Below the pieces are notes generated by a model. The model saw only the letters and a list, made by a program, of their open reading frames with translations. It was not told the DNA's origin and did no database searches. Shown piece by piece: positions 1 to 9,620 of a stretch of 64,000 nt of DNA. The translations under genes and the position numbers were made by a program. Source of the stretch: an uncultured Pelagibacteraceae bacterium (GTDB taxonomy: Bacteria > Pseudomonadota > Alphaproteobacteria > Pelagibacterales > Pelagibacteraceae); contig CACHRP010000001.1 in NCBI GenBank assembly GCA_902582315.1, forward strand, positions 124,001 to 188,000. Reading direction: 5' to 3'. Position 1 is the first letter of the stretch; each line of letters opens with the position of its first letter.

Positions 1-53
1 ATTCATAAAAAAACTAAGTCTTTTAACCCAAGTTTACTTATAAAACAAGTTAT
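1..53. other. left-edge intergenic, possible start of another minus-strand gene
   Basis: Short AT-rich stretch downstream of the prs stop codon. On the minus strand an ATG AAT lies at bases 6-1 after a run of seven T, so a further minus-strand gene may begin here and leave the window. In many alphaproteobacteria prs is followed by rplY (ribosomal protein L25), but two codons cannot establish that. Confidence 0.25.
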
Positions 54-986
54 TTATTTGAATAGATCTGATACTGATGTTGAATTAGATATTCTTTTAA
101 GAGCTTCCCCAAGAAGATTAGAAATACTTAAAATCTGAATATTTTTTGTATTATTTATTTTTTTTGTATTATCTATCGTATCAGTAATTACTAAGTTTTT
201 TATTGGAGAATTTTTAATTCTTTTTACAGCATCTCCACTAAGCACTCCATGTGTTATATAGACATGAATTTCTTTTGCTCCTCGTGATTTTAGCATTTTT
301 GCAGCATTTACTATTGTTCCTCCAGAATCAATAATATCATCAACTATAATACAAATTTTATTTTTTATATCTCCAATTATATTCATGACTTCAGATTTCC
401 CTGGAGCCGGTCTTCTTTTATCTACAATTGCAAGATTAACATTTAGCAATTTACTCAACCCTCTAGTTCTTGCCACTCCCCCCACATCTGGTGAAACACA
501 AACTAAATTATCCATTTTAAGATTTTTTTTAATATGTCTATAAAATATTGGTGTTGCATAAAGATTATCAACTGGAATATCAAAAAATCCTTGAATCTGT
601 CCCGCATGCAAATCAACAGTCACAACTCTATCTGCTCCAGCTTTGGTTATTAAATTAGAAATTAATTTTGCTGAAATTGAAGTTCTAGGAACAACTTTTC
701 TATCTTGTCTTGCGTAGCCAAAGTAAGGAATTACAGCAGTGATATTTTTTGCTGACGATCTTTTTAAAGCGTCTATACATAATAACATTTCTAGTAAATT
801 ATCATTTGCAGGAGAAGATATTGATTGAATTATAAAAATATTATTCCCTCTTATATTTTCATTGATTTCAACATAAATTTCTCCATCTGAAAATTTTCTT
901 ATATTTGAATTTACTAGTTTTGTTTTAAGATATTTTGAGATCTTTTGGCTTAAATGTTTGTTACTGTTTCCAGTTAATAATTTCAT
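54..986 (-). CDS. prs: ribose-phosphate pyrophosphokinase
   Basis: Makes PRPP from ribose 5-phosphate and ATP in the cytoplasm, feeding purine, pyrimidine, histidine, tryptophan and NAD synthesis. The 310 residues match the usual class I length. Visible motifs are the ATP-binding YFGYARQDRK (88-97), VDLHAGQIQGFF (124-135) and the PRPP-binding loop VDDIIDSGGTI (215-225). It is the last readable gene of a minus-strand run lgt-midA-pgeF-prs and starts 9 bases after pgeF ends, so it is probably cotranscribed. The start is ATG and nothing in the protein looks broken. Confidence 0.97.
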   Translation of the reverse strand: MKLLTGNSNKHLSQKISKYLKTKLVNSNIRKFSDGEIYVEINENIRGNNIFIIQSISSPANDNLLEMLLCIDALKRSSAKNITAVIPYFGYARQDRKVVPRTSISAKLISNLITKAGADRVVTVDLHAGQIQGFFDIPVDNLYATPIFYRHIKKNLKMDNLVCVSPDVGGVARTRGLSKLLNVNLAIVDKRRPAPGKSEVMNIIGDIKNKICIIVDDIIDSGGTIVNAAKMLKSRGAKEIHVYITHGVLSGDAVKRIKNSPIKNLVITDTIDNTKKINNTKNIQILSISNLLGEALKRISNSTSVSDLFK

Positions 987-995
987 TGAGATTGA

Positions 996-1754
996 CTAAT
1001 TAATCATAATTAATGATATATTTCTACCATAATCATCTTGATTTTTATGTAAAGATCTTCTTGCACTAAAGAAATTGTTTTTTTGATTGTATGTATCTTG
1101 ATCAATTATATCTATTTTTTTAACACCAAATTCTTTCAATTGTGATACTACATATTTATTAAGGCTAAAATATGTTTTATTTTTTATATTTTTAAAAAAA
1201 AATTTGTTTTTTTTGCTTTGTTTTAAAAATTTCTTTTTAAAATCATTTTGTATTTCGTAATTTTTTTGAGATATACATGGCCCAACCGCAGCAATAAGAT
1301 TTTTTGACTCGCTGCCTCTTTTTTTGAATTCTTTAATTACTTTTTGTATTATACCTTTGTAAGCACCCTTCCATCCGGCATGGATTGCAGAAATAATTTT
1401 AAGCTTATTATCAAATATTAAAACAGGAGCACAATCTGCTGTTAAAATTCCAATTATTATTTTCTTTTGATCAGTAATTAATGCGTCTCCAATGAGTTTT
1501 TTTTTTGAAAATTTAAAATTTTTTATCAAAAAAAACTTATTACTATGAATTTGATTAAGGAGAATTAATTTTTTATATGACTTAGAAATTTTTTTACATG
1601 CAATAACTATATTTTTATTAATGTGCTTTTTGTTATCAAGTGATCCTCTTCCACAATTTAAACTTTTGTAGATCCCTTTAGATTTTCCTCCTAATCGATT
1701 GAAGAAGCAGTGCTTAATTTGGGTTTCTTTTGATAATTTTTTTGAGTAAAACAT
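996..1754 (-). CDS. pgeF: YfiH/PgeF-family multicopper polyphenol oxidase-like protein
   Basis: Member of the YfiH/PgeF (DUF152, laccase domain) family, linked in other bacteria to peptidoglycan-edit fidelity and purine nucleoside phosphorylase activity; which of these applies here is not known. The 252 residues are typical. The metal-binding motifs are present: NQIH with His70, TADC (105-108) and HAGWKGA (125-131), followed by GPCISQ near residue 158. The ATG overlaps the midA stop codon by one base, which suggests translational coupling. The order lgt-midA-pgeF is conserved in alphaproteobacteria and supports the assignment. Confidence 0.92.
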   Translation of the reverse strand: MFYSKKLSKETQIKHCFFNRLGGKSKGIYKSLNCGRGSLDNKKHINKNIVIACKKISKSYKKLILLNQIHSNKFFLIKNFKFSKKKLIGDALITDQKKIIIGILTADCAPVLIFDNKLKIISAIHAGWKGAYKGIIQKVIKEFKKRGSESKNLIAAVGPCISQKNYEIQNDFKKKFLKQSKKNKFFFKNIKNKTYFSLNKYVVSQLKEFGVKKIDIIDQDTYNQKNNFFSARRSLHKNQDDYGRNISLIMIN

Positions 1755-2831
1755 TATTCAAATCCTAAAAAATTATTATTTTTATAATTATGCGCAAATA
1801 TTACTTTAAACAGTTCACCCATAGAATTTTCATGTAAAAGTCTTTTGAGTGTTAAAAGCATGTCTTTTCTTTGTTGTTCACTCATTTTTTTCTCAATAAT
1901 TTTTGCTCTCTCTATTATTCCCATAGTTTCTAGAAAAAATTTCTGCGTGACTATATTTTTAACTTTAAGATTATTCTTTTCAAAAAATTCTTTTAAAAGA
2001 TTAAAATTTATAAGATAAGTAATATCTACTTTTCCAATATGATTTAGAAAATTGTTCATTTTAATTTTTTTATTTTTCCTTACAGCTTGCAAAGTTGACC
2101 CATTGAAGGATTTTAAATATCCATAATCAATAAGCAAAATTCCTCCCGACAGCGACGAAATTTTCTTAATAATTTTATTAAGTTCAACAAAACCCGATTT
2201 AGGGAATTCAACAAAATTTTGCCTTTTAAGAGCGTTAAATGATTTAATGTCTGAGATATCTATAGAAGAGGCCCGTTTATAAGTTTCTATTAATGTATCT
2301 CTTTTAAGCAAAAAACATTTCTCTAAAAATTTCTTATTTTTTATCGCAAATTGTTTTATTGGTATTGCATCAAAAAACTCATTACCAAAAAAAACTATTG
2401 GTCCTTTTTTGATGGAATTATAATTTTTAATCCATTTTATTTGATCACTTGCAATTTTTTTTTTTTTGTATTTTTTTTAGCAAATTGCTTTTCTCATATA
2501 AAAAAATTTTTACAGATTTATTAAATTTTGGAAATTTTTTGAAAGTTTGAATAAGAACTTTTGTTAAACTCCCGTCTCCTGGACCTAGTTCAACTAAATT
2601 AAATGTCTCTGGTTTTTCAAATTTTTCCCATGTAGAAATTATCCAAACAGCTAAAATTTCAGAAAATAAATTTGAAATTGTGGGTGAAGTAACAAAATCG
2701 CCATTTTTACCAAAAGGAATTCTATTGTTGTAGTATCCTACTTTTGGTTCATACAAGACTTTTTCCAAAAACTTATCAACTGGTATTTTTCTATTAAAAA
2801 TAAATCCAAACTTTTTAAGTTTATGTTTCAT
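1754..2831 (-). CDS. midA: MidA/NDUFAF7-like SAM-dependent methyltransferase, split by a frameshift
   Basis: Two adjacent frames together make one MidA (DUF185, COG1565) protein. The mitochondrial homologue NDUFAF7 methylates an arginine of a complex I subunit. The first frame (2831-2445, 128 codons) has the family N-terminus and SAM motif I ELGPGDGSLT (81-90). It stops just after a run of 13 A on the coding strand (2467-2455). Removing one A joins it to the second frame, which is open through GNEFFDAIP and on to the stop at 1754. The joined product would be about 358 residues, the usual family length. The gene overlaps lgt by 11 bases and touches pgeF. It may be a sequencing error, a slippage-rescued gene or a recent pseudogene. 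Confidence 0.85.
2455..2467. repeat. 13-base T homopolymer (A on coding strand) at the midA frame break
   Basis: Uninterrupted T13 on the plus strand, read as A13 in midA. With 13 A the frame ends after K-N-C-K; with 12 A it continues I-A-S-D-Q into the downstream MidA frame. A second run of 9 A or T-rich bases lies a few bases away. This is a classical substrate for polymerase slippage. Confidence 0.95.
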
Positions 2832-3588
2832 TTTTTTTGTAAAAAAGAATTATACTGCAAATTATCATTATTAAACTTAATAACATTCCCATACTAAACG
2901 TCCCAATTAAGTATCCAAGTTGTACATCTGGTTCTCTAAAAATTTCAGCAATAAAACGAAATATTCCATAAAAAAATAAAAACGCAAAAGACACTGTTCC
3001 AGTTTTATATTTTATTTTGAAATAAATTAGGTTCATTATTATGAATAAAACTATTCCTTCTAAAAAACTTTCATATAACTGTGATGGATGTCTTGGAATG
3101 CCATCAATTTTCGGAAAAATTACCCCCCAACTACCATTCGTCGCTTTGCCAATAAGTTCACCATTTATAAAATTAGCAACTCTACCAAAAAATAGTCCGA
3201 TAGGCGCTGACACAGATATTAAATCTAAAAATAAATATTTGTTAATATTATGTTTTTTACTGAATATAAACGTTGCTATTATAATTCCAATTAAACCTCC
3301 GTGAAATGACATGCCTCCTTCCCAAATAAAAAATATTTCAATAAAATTTTGAAAATAATACCCTGGGTTATAAAATAAGATATATCCAAGTCTGCCACCA
3401 ACAATTATCCCAATTATCAAATAAGTTACTAAATCATCAAAAAGTTTCGAAATGATTTTATCTCTAATTAAAAACCGTTTACAATAAAACCACCCAAACA
3501 ATATGCCAAAAATATAAGCTATTGAGTACCACCTGATTTCAAAAACAAACAAATTAAAGGCAACTGGGTCAAAATTATTAGTAAACAT
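2821..3588 (-). CDS. lgt: prolipoprotein diacylglyceryl transferase
   Basis: Inner-membrane enzyme that moves diacylglycerol from phosphatidylglycerol to the lipobox cysteine of prolipoproteins. The 255 residues hold about seven hydrophobic segments and the family motifs GGRLGY (64-69), GGMSFHGG (91-98), GRVANFINGE (135-144, the Lgt signature) and RHPSQLYE (166-173). It is the first gene of the minus-strand run and overlaps midA by 11 bases. A client, the lipoprotein Pal, is encoded at about 60.1 kb. The start is ATG, 46 bases from the divergent UbiK-like gene. Confidence 0.97.
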   Translation of the reverse strand: MFTNNFDPVAFNLFVFEIRWYSIAYIFGILFGWFYCKRFLIRDKIISKLFDDLVTYLIIGIIVGGRLGYILFYNPGYYFQNFIEIFFIWEGGMSFHGGLIGIIIATFIFSKKHNINKYLFLDLISVSAPIGLFFGRVANFINGELIGKATNGSWGVIFPKIDGIPRHPSQLYESFLEGIVLFIIMNLIYFKIKYKTGTVSFAFLFFYGIFRFIAEIFREPDVQLGYLIGTFSMGMLLSLIMIICSIILFYKKNET

Positions 3589-3634
3589 TTTAAAAAAATA
3601 ATTGTAAGAATATATTATTTTTAATTAGCTTTGT

Positions 3635-3874
3635 ATGACAAAATCAAAATTTATAACAGATAAACTGGTTAAATTATTCGAACAAGGACTTATATCCTAT
3701 AAAGATTTAAACAATGAGATTTTCAATATACTTAAATCCAAAAAAGATGAAATTATATTAAAACTTGAAATTCCAACGAAAGAAGAATTCGATATTTTAA
3801 AAAAAAGAGTCGAAAATTTAGAACGATCAAAACCAGCAAAAATTAAAAAAAAAACAAAAAAATTAAAAAGGTAA
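3635..3874 (+). CDS. ubiK: UbiK/BMFP-family ubiquinone biosynthesis accessory protein
   Basis: Small 79-residue protein with the layout of the UbiK (YqiC, BMFP) family: an N-terminal amphipathic region (about 1-30), then a predicted coiled coil starting at EEFDILKKRVENLE (about 50-63), and a Lys-rich tail. UbiK in enterobacteria helps the aerobic ubiquinone biosynthesis complex; the family also has membrane-fusogenic activity in vitro. It diverges from lgt, and its stop overlaps the stop of the histidine kinase gene on the other strand by 12 bases. Sequence identity in this family is low, so the symbol is provisional. Confidence 0.75.
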   Translation: MTKSKFITDKLVKLFEQGLISYKDLNNEIFNILKSKKDEIILKLEIPTKEEFDILKKRVENLERSKPAKIKKKTKKLKR

Positions 3875-5176
3875 AGTTATTTTTACCTTAAGACCCTTTA
3901 AGATTGATTTTTCCAATTTTATATTTCCACCGTGAGATTGAATTATATCAGATGCAATCGACATACCTAATCCAACTGACGATTTTGTCTCATTTCTGCT
4001 CTTATCGATTTTATAAAAAGGTTTAAAAACATTCTCATATTCGTTTTTTGGAATTCCAGGACCATCATCATCAATTAGCAAGATGATGTTATTATTGCTC
4101 TTTTTAAGACTTACTTTGATATTTTTTGCATATTTTACAGCATTGTCTAAAAGATTTGAAATACATCTATTGATAAGGGTTTTTTTGCCATGAAATAAAA
4201 TGTTTTGCGAAATTTCTATTTCTATATTTTTGTTATTATACTTTTTTATTGTGTCATCTAGAAGCTTAGATAAATTAAATTTTTCGCCTTTTTCATTCGA
4301 TCTATTTTTAGAAAATTGCAAATATTCGTTTAACATCTTCTCCATTTCAATAACGTCTCCAGACAGTTTATTTGATAACTGCTTGTCTTTAATGAATGCT
4401 AATTGAAGCTTTATTCTAGTTAAAGGTGTTCTTAAATCATGACTTATGCCTGATAACATTTCTGATCTTTGATTAAGATGTCGGATAATTCTTTTTCTCA
4501 TTCTCTCAAATTCATATCCAGCCTGCCTAATCTCGAGAGCACCAGAGGGCCTATATTCTCCAACATCTTCACCTCTTCCAAATTTTTCTGAAGCTCTTGC
4601 CAAATTAATTATAGGTCTTGTTTGATTTTTAAGAAAAATGAGTGCAATTGCAATTAGTAAAAAGGCTGGCAAAGTAATCCATAAAGCAAAAATTCTAGCT
4701 GAGGAATTTGCAACTCTATCTTTCGGAATTTCGAATTGAAAATATCCATTTAAATATTTAATTTTAAGATCGATACTGTCTTTAAAAGTCGTCGTATCAA
4801 ACCAATAATTATTAAATTTAGATTTAAGTTCCCTTCTTAATGTTCTATCCATTGGACTAAACCATCTCTCAAAGTCATCTAATGGCATCATTTTATGCGG
4901 TACATAATTTGCTTTAATGTTTTGCGTATCGGAGAATAATTTAGTTAATGAGTCTTTATTGTATTGTTCGTTGTCATACGCCTCGATAAAAAATTTGATT
5001 TCACCAATTAAAGCTCGAGTCATCCCTTTATTCGTTTTAATCCAAAGACTATCAAAAAAAACGATGGATATAGTTATTTGGAGGATTATTATTGGTGCTG
5101 CAACAATTAATAATGCTCTGTAAAATAATTGTTTTGGTAAGAGATTTTTTAAAAATTTATTCAATCCAAAGGACAT
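3863..5176 (-). CDS. two-component sensor histidine kinase, EnvZ-like
   Basis: Inner-membrane kinase of 437 residues. Two membrane helices (about 20-42 and 161-182) flank a periplasmic sensor of about 115 residues; a HAMP linker follows (about 183-235). The HisKA box GISHDLRTPLTRIK carries phospho-acceptor His246. The ATPase domain shows the N box with Asn345 in LLDNAVKYA, the G1 box DDDGPGIP (369-376) and the G2 box VGLGMSIA (401-408). It overlaps the response-regulator gene by 20 bases, so the two are almost certainly partners. The domain order matches EnvZ; the stimulus cannot be read from the sequence. Confidence 0.93.
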   Translation of the reverse strand: MSFGLNKFLKNLLPKQLFYRALLIVAAPIIILQITISIVFFDSLWIKTNKGMTRALIGEIKFFIEAYDNEQYNKDSLTKLFSDTQNIKANYVPHKMMPLDDFERWFSPMDRTLRRELKSKFNNYWFDTTTFKDSIDLKIKYLNGYFQFEIPKDRVANSSARIFALWITLPAFLLIAIALIFLKNQTRPIINLARASEKFGRGEDVGEYRPSGALEIRQAGYEFERMRKRIIRHLNQRSEMLSGISHDLRTPLTRIKLQLAFIKDKQLSNKLSGDVIEMEKMLNEYLQFSKNRSNEKGEKFNLSKLLDDTIKKYNNKNIEIEISQNILFHGKKTLINRCISNLLDNAVKYAKNIKVSLKKSNNNIILLIDDDGPGIPKNEYENVFKPFYKIDKSRNETKSSVGLGMSIASDIIQSHGGNIKLEKSILKGLKVKITLPF

Positions 5177-5834
5177 AACCAGTTCCCCTTATTGTTTGAA
5201 GATATTTTGGATTTTTTGGATCCAGTTCAATTTTTTTTCTCAATCGAGTGATTATAACATCGATAGATCTTTCCTTATCAATATCAATTAAATTTCCAAT
5301 ATAATCTCTTGAAAAGGACTGTCCAGGTGAGTTAATCATTTTTTCTAAAATAATTTTTTCTGTATTATTTATTTTAAATTCCTCTTTATTTTTATAGATT
5401 ATCAATTTATTTAAATCGATTTTAATATTGTCAAATTTAATTACTCTTTTGTTGTCGTGCTTTTTAGTCTTGCTTAATATATTCCTTATTCGTAAAATTA
5501 GCTCTTTAGGTTCAAATGGTTTTGGTAAATAATCATCTGCCCCTACCTCTAAACCCTCAATTCTTTCTTTTGGCTCTCCTTTAGCTGTAAGTAAAATAAC
5601 TGGGGTTTGAATTTTTTTTTTATTTTCTGATAAGAATTGTAAACCAGTCTGTCCTGGCATCATAATATCAAGAATTATCAAATCAAATTTAATAATATTA
5701 GTTTTTTTATTTGCGTCCTCAGCATTTTTTGCAGTAGTAACCAAAAAATTATTTTCATTTAAGTATTTTTTTACTAAATCTCTTATGCCATCATCATCAT
5801 CAACAACAAGTATATGTGCTTCAAAATCATTCAT
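5157..5834 (-). CDS. OmpR-family response regulator
   Basis: 225-residue DNA-binding regulator. The receiver domain (about 7-118) has the acidic pocket VDDDD (11-15), phospho-acceptor Asp56 in LDIMMPG, Thr83 in LLTAKGEP and Lys105 in DYLPKPF. The C-terminal winged helix (about 130-225) ends with the typical RGTGYVL. It lies between an overlapping MarR gene (8 bases) and the kinase gene (20 bases). The MarR plus OmpR pair resembles PetP-PetR of Rhodobacter, needed for cytochrome bc1 expression; that link is inference from order and family only. Confidence 0.94.
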   Translation of the reverse strand: MNDFEAHILVVDDDDGIRDLVKKYLNENNFLVTTAKNAEDANKKTNIIKFDLIILDIMMPGQTGLQFLSENKKKIQTPVILLTAKGEPKERIEGLEVGADDYLPKPFEPKELILRIRNILSKTKKHDNKRVIKFDNIKIDLNKLIIYKNKEEFKINNTEKIILEKMINSPGQSFSRDYIGNLIDIDKERSIDVIITRLRKKIELDPKNPKYLQTIRGTGYVLWIE

Positions 5835-6264
5835 TGATTATTTTTTTTAATACATTTTTAAAATGATTTACTTCTAAAGAAGAAGAATTAATTAGAGCAT
5901 TATATATTCTTTTTTTTTGTGAATTAAAAATTTCATTAAAAACTTCCTCACCTTTTTTTGTCAAATGAACATGTTTCATTCTTGAATCCTTTTCATCCTT
6001 GACAAAAGAAATGATATTAAATTTTACTAAATCATTTAGAATTCTATTTAAACTTTGTTTAGTTACTTTTAATTTTTTTAAAAGATTAGAAATGGTAATA
6101 CCTTCGTGAATAGAGATAATATGAATAACTTTATGATGTGCTACTCCTAAAGAGTACTTATCAAGCGTCTTTTTGGCATCTCCAAAGGACTCTCTGTAAC
6201 CAATGAATAATTTTTCAATAAACTCTTTTAAATGTTCGTCTTTTAAGTACAAAAGATCTTTCAT
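5827..6264 (-). CDS. MarR-family transcriptional regulator
   Basis: 145-residue winged-helix protein. The central part (about 45-105) reads as a MarR helix-turn-helix, with ISNLLKKLKVTKQSLNRIL as the DNA-reading helices and the wing KDEKDSRMKHVHLT (about 91-104), where the D-x-R pair is a family hallmark. It is the first gene of the marR-response regulator-kinase operon and faces ilvE across 61 bases. MarR proteins often repress their own promoter, which would lie in that gap; the AT-rich near-palindrome there is compatible but not diagnostic. Confidence 0.9.
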   Translation of the reverse strand: MKDLLYLKDEHLKEFIEKLFIGYRESFGDAKKTLDKYSLGVAHHKVIHIISIHEGITISNLLKKLKVTKQSLNRILNDLVKFNIISFVKDEKDSRMKHVHLTKKGEEVFNEIFNSQKKRIYNALINSSSLEVNHFKNVLKKIINE

Positions 6265-6278
6265 ATTGGTAAGTTATA

Positions 6279-6307
6279 TTGACATATTATATATACAAAG
6301 ATATTTT
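6279..6307 (+). promoter_or_regulatory. candidate sigma-70 promoter for ilvE
   Basis: TTGACA at 6279-6284, a 17-base spacer, then TATTTT at 6302-6307. Transcription would start near 6314, about 12 bases before the ilvE ATG. The -35 box is a perfect consensus; the -10 is partial. Confidence 0.5.
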
Positions 6308-6325
6308 TTTGGAAAATAAAATCTA

Positions 6326-7207
6326 ATGATACCGTTTGATAAAAGAGAAGGAAAAATTTGGTACAATAATGAGCTTATTGAATGGCAAAATGTGAAACTT
6401 CACGTTTTAAGCCATGGTCTACATTATGCCAGTTGTATATTTGAAGGGCTCAGAGTTTATGATGGAGAAATATTTAAACTTGAGGAGCATACAGAAAGAT
6501 TTTTTTATTCAGCAAAAAGAATGGGCATGGAATTGCCTTTTACTCAAGATGAAATAAATAAAGCAACAAAAAAAACAGTTACAGCTCAAAAAGTGCAAAA
6601 TGGATATATAAGACCTTTTGCGTGGAGAGGGAGTGAAATGATGGCAATTTCTGCACAAAAAACAAAAATACATGTTGCAATTGCAAGCTGGGAATGGGGA
6701 ACTTACTTTGATCCAAAATTAAAAACTGAAGGGATAAAATTAAATATTTCAAAATGGAAACGACCAGCTCCAGACTCTGTGCCTTGGGATACCAAAGCCT
6801 CAGGGCTTTATATGATTTGCACTCTTTCCAAGCATGAAGCTGAAAGATTAGGTTTTACAGATTCTTTAATGTTAGATCATGAAGGAAACATTGCGGAAGC
6901 GACTGGTGCAAATATTTTTTTTAAAGATAAAAATAATGAATTTCATACCCCAATTCCAGATTCTTTTCTTGACGGAATAACTAGACGTACAGTAATTGAC
7001 ATCGCAAAATCTAAAAGTATTAAAGTGCATGAAAGAAAAATATCTCCGAATGAACTTTCAGATTTTGAAGGTTGTTTTTTGACAGGGACTGCAGCCGAGG
7101 TAACACCAGTGTCTCAGATAGATAAAAATAATTATAAAGTTTGTGAAACAATTTTAGAATTATCCTCAAGTTACGATTCTCTTGTAAGAAAAAGAAAAGC
7201 TGCTTAA
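6326..7207 (+). CDS. ilvE: branched-chain amino acid aminotransferase
   Basis: Fold-type IV PLP aminotransferase of 293 residues that interconverts valine, leucine and isoleucine with their 2-oxoacids. Family features are HGLHYASCIFEGLRVYDG near 30-47, the PLP lysine K157 in DTKASGLY, EATGANIFF, and DGITRRTVID for phosphate binding. D-amino-acid transaminase and aminodeoxychorismate lyase share this fold, but HYASCIFEGLR favours IlvE. It diverges from the MarR operon; its end overlaps convergent pgsA by 4 bases with no visible terminator. Confidence 0.94.
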   Translation: MIPFDKREGKIWYNNELIEWQNVKLHVLSHGLHYASCIFEGLRVYDGEIFKLEEHTERFFYSAKRMGMELPFTQDEINKATKKTVTAQKVQNGYIRPFAWRGSEMMAISAQKTKIHVAIASWEWGTYFDPKLKTEGIKLNISKWKRPAPDSVPWDTKASGLYMICTLSKHEAERLGFTDSLMLDHEGNIAEATGANIFFKDKNNEFHTPIPDSFLDGITRRTVIDIAKSKSIKVHERKISPNELSDFEGCFLTGTAAEVTPVSQIDKNNYKVCETILELSSSYDSLVRKRKAA

Positions 7208-7788
7208 TCTTTACTATCCTCAGAAATTGCATGATCAATACCTTTTCTTAAATAGTCATAGGCTGTATACAAAGTAATAAATGCTGATAGCCAAAGCAGA
7301 ATAATACCAATGGTTTGGGCATTATAGTCCTGAAAATTTATAATTTTATTTCCTGTTTCACCAGTTAGGAGAAGTGAAATTGAAAGCATCTGTAAAAATG
7401 TTTTATATTTGGATAAACTCGAAACAGGTAAATTAATTTTACCTTTTGCTAAAAATTCTCTTAAACCTGAAATCAAAATCTCTCTAGTTAAAATAATAAT
7501 TGCTGCTATCACTTCATAATTTTTAATAGTTTCATCCATTACAAGCAGAATTAAAGCCGTTGCAACAATTATCTTATCTGCTATTGGATCTAATAACTCT
7601 CCAAGTTTTGATTCTTCTTTAAACATTCTAGCAAGTAAACCGTCTAAAAAGTCTGTAAATGATGCTATTACAAATAACGCAAATGGTAAAACATCACCAT
7701 AAAAACCAGGAAGATAAAAGGTAAAAACAAAAATAGGAACAATGATTATTCTTCCAATAGTCAAATAATTTGGAATTTTAATTTTCAT
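7204..7788 (-). CDS. pgsA: CDP-diacylglycerol-glycerol-3-phosphate 3-phosphatidyltransferase
   Basis: Inner-membrane enzyme making phosphatidylglycerol phosphate, the committed step to phosphatidylglycerol, which is also the Lgt substrate. The 194 residues contain the full CDP-alcohol phosphatidyltransferase motif D-G-x2-A-R-x8-G-x3-D-x3-D (Asp49, Gly50, Arg54, Gly63, Asp67, Asp71), with several membrane helices and NYLTIGRI at the N-terminus as in other PgsA. The start overlaps the end of uvrC by 4 bases, a common proteobacterial uvrC-pgsA arrangement. Confidence 0.95.
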   Translation of the reverse strand: MKIKIPNYLTIGRIIIVPIFVFTFYLPGFYGDVLPFALFVIASFTDFLDGLLARMFKEESKLGELLDPIADKIIVATALILLVMDETIKNYEVIAAIIILTREILISGLREFLAKGKINLPVSSLSKYKTFLQMLSISLLLTGETGNKIINFQDYNAQTIGIILLWLSAFITLYTAYDYLRKGIDHAISEDSKD

Positions 7789-9620
7789 TCGTGAAAAAAA
7801 TTATATATTTTTGTTGCAACTTTTTCTTCAACACCATCCACAGATTTAATCTCATCAAGACTTGCAGATTCTACTGCTCTTGCTGAGCCAAAATGGTTCA
7901 ATAATGCTCTTTTTCTTATTGATCCAATTCCCTCTATTTGATCTAAAAGAGATTTGCTTAAACCTTTTTTTCTTCTGACTCTATGGGCGCTTACCGCAAA
8001 TCTATGCGCTTCATCCCTTATTCTTTGTAAAAAAAATAAGGTTGGTTCATTTTTTTCGAACTTGAATTCCTTTCCATTATGAAAAAAAGTCTCATTTCCA
8101 CTATTTCTAAATTTACCTTTTGCTATTGCGACAACCGGAATGTCATATAATCCTAATTCATTCAGCGTCTCTCTTGCGCTAGAATACTGACCTTTTCCTC
8201 CATCAATTAAAACTAAATCAGGGAATGAAAGATAATTATCTTTTTCTTGCATTGCCCTTTTAAATCTTCTGGTCAAGACTTCTTTAATCATTCCGTAATC
8301 GTCCTGCTCATTTTTTTGAACTTTAATATTAAATTTTCTATATCTTTTTTTAATAAAACCGTCTTCTCCATAAGTAATTAATGCACCAACACTATTCGTG
8401 CCTTGCATGTGACTATTATCATAGACTTCGATTAAACTTATATTAGATTCTAAATTGAATTTTTGTGCAATTTCCTCAAAGAAGTTTTTATTATTCTGAC
8501 TTTCATAAATTTTACGATTCAAACTATCTTTAGCATTTTTGATAGCTAGCTCTACAATTTTCAATTTTGAACCCTTCTTAGCAATTGAAATAGAAACATT
8601 TTTATTTTCTTTTTTTGAAAAAGTTTTTTCCAATAATTCTTTTTCTTTAATTTGATGACTTAAAATTAAATTTTGAGGTGCATTTTTATTTTCATAAAAC
8701 TGTGCAATAAAAGAGTTTAAAATATCCTCCAATTTATCGTCTGGATCATGTTTTGGGAAAAAAGCTTGATTGCCCCAATTTTGTTTTGACCTATAAAAAA
8801 ATACCTGGATACATGTCTTACCAGACTCTTTAAAACCAGCAATTACATCTGCTTCAATTAAGTTAGCTTCATTCACTCTTTGTGATGATTGAATAATATT
8901 AAGCGATTTAATTCTATCTCTTAATATTCCTGCTTTTTCGAAATCCAAATCCTCACTCGCCTTCTCCATTTGGTCAGAAAGACTTTTTTGTATTTTCCTT
9001 GATTTTCCAGATACAAACTCAATTGCATCATCAACAGTTTTTGAATATTCATCTTTTTCAATATAACCAACGCATGGCCCCGAGCATCTTTTAATCTGAT
9101 ACAAAATACAAGGTCTCTCCCTTTTTTTAAAAACTGTGTCATCACAAACTCTTAATTGGAAAATTTTTTGTATCATTTTAATTGTCCAGTTTGCAGAACC
9201 TGCTGATGCAAATGGTCCAAAATAAAAACCATCTTTAGTTTTCTTTCCTCTGTGTTTTGTAATTTGTGGCCACTTATCTTTGTTGCCAATATAAATAAAT
9301 GGAAATGATTTATCGTCTCTTAGAAGAATATTAAATCTTGGTTTATGTTTTTTAATTAAATTTGCCTCTAATAGTAACGCCTCACTTTCATTAGAGGTTG
9401 TTGTTATTTCAATTTTTCTTGTTTGAGAGAGCATTCTCTCAGTTCTAATAATATGATTTTTTTCAGAAACGTAAGACTTTAATCTGTTAGGAAGATTTTT
9501 GGCTTTACCGACATATAGAATTTCATTTTTTTCATTTAACATTCTATAAATTCCAGGCAGTTTAGGAATTACAGGAAGCTCCTTTTTTATAGCATCTTTT
9601 CCAATTTCAAGGTTTTTCAT
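7785..9620 (-). CDS. uvrC: excinuclease ABC subunit C
   Basis: Nuclease subunit of UvrABC nucleotide-excision repair, cutting on both sides of a lesion. The 611 residues are the usual length. In order: GIY-YIG domain (PGIYRML then [10 protein letters not shown], about 23-50), a CxxC/Cys-rich stretch around [13 protein letters not shown], a UVR motif ([15 protein letters not shown], about 208-222), the RNase H-like 3-prime domain with [11 protein letters not shown] and [11 protein letters not shown], and C-terminal helix-hairpin-helix repeats. It overlaps pgsA (4 bases) and folB (14 bases). uvrB lies three genes upstream on the same strand, so the repair genes may share transcription. Confidence 0.97.
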   Translation of the reverse strand: MKNLEIGKDAIKKELPVIPKLPGIYRMLNEKNEILYVGKAKNLPNRLKSYVSEKNHIIRTERMLSQTRKIEITTTSNESEALLLEANLIKKHKPRFNILLRDDKSFPFIYIGNKDKWPQITKHRGKKTKDGFYFGPFASAGSANWTIKMIQKIFQLRVCDDTVFKKRERPCILYQIKRCSGPCVGYIEKDEYSKTVDDAIEFVSGKSRKIQKSLSDQMEKASEDLDFEKAGILRDRIKSLNIIQSSQRVNEANLIEADVIAGFKESGKTCIQVFFYRSKQNWGNQAFFPKHDPDDKLEDILNSFIAQFYENKNAPQNLILSHQIKEKELLEKTFSKKENKNVSISIAKKGSKLKIVELAIKNAKDSLNRKIYESQNNKNFFEEIAQKFNLESNISLIEVYDNSHMQGTNSVGALITYGEDGFIKKRYRKFNIKVQKNEQDDYGMIKEVLTRRFKRAMQEKDNYLSFPDLVLIDGGKGQYSSARETLNELGLYDIPVVAIAKGKFRNSGNETFFHNGKEFKFEKNEPTLFFLQRIRDEAHRFAVSAHRVRRKKGLSKSLLDQIEGIGSIRKRALLNHFGSARAVESASLDEIKSVDGVEEKVATKIYNFFHE

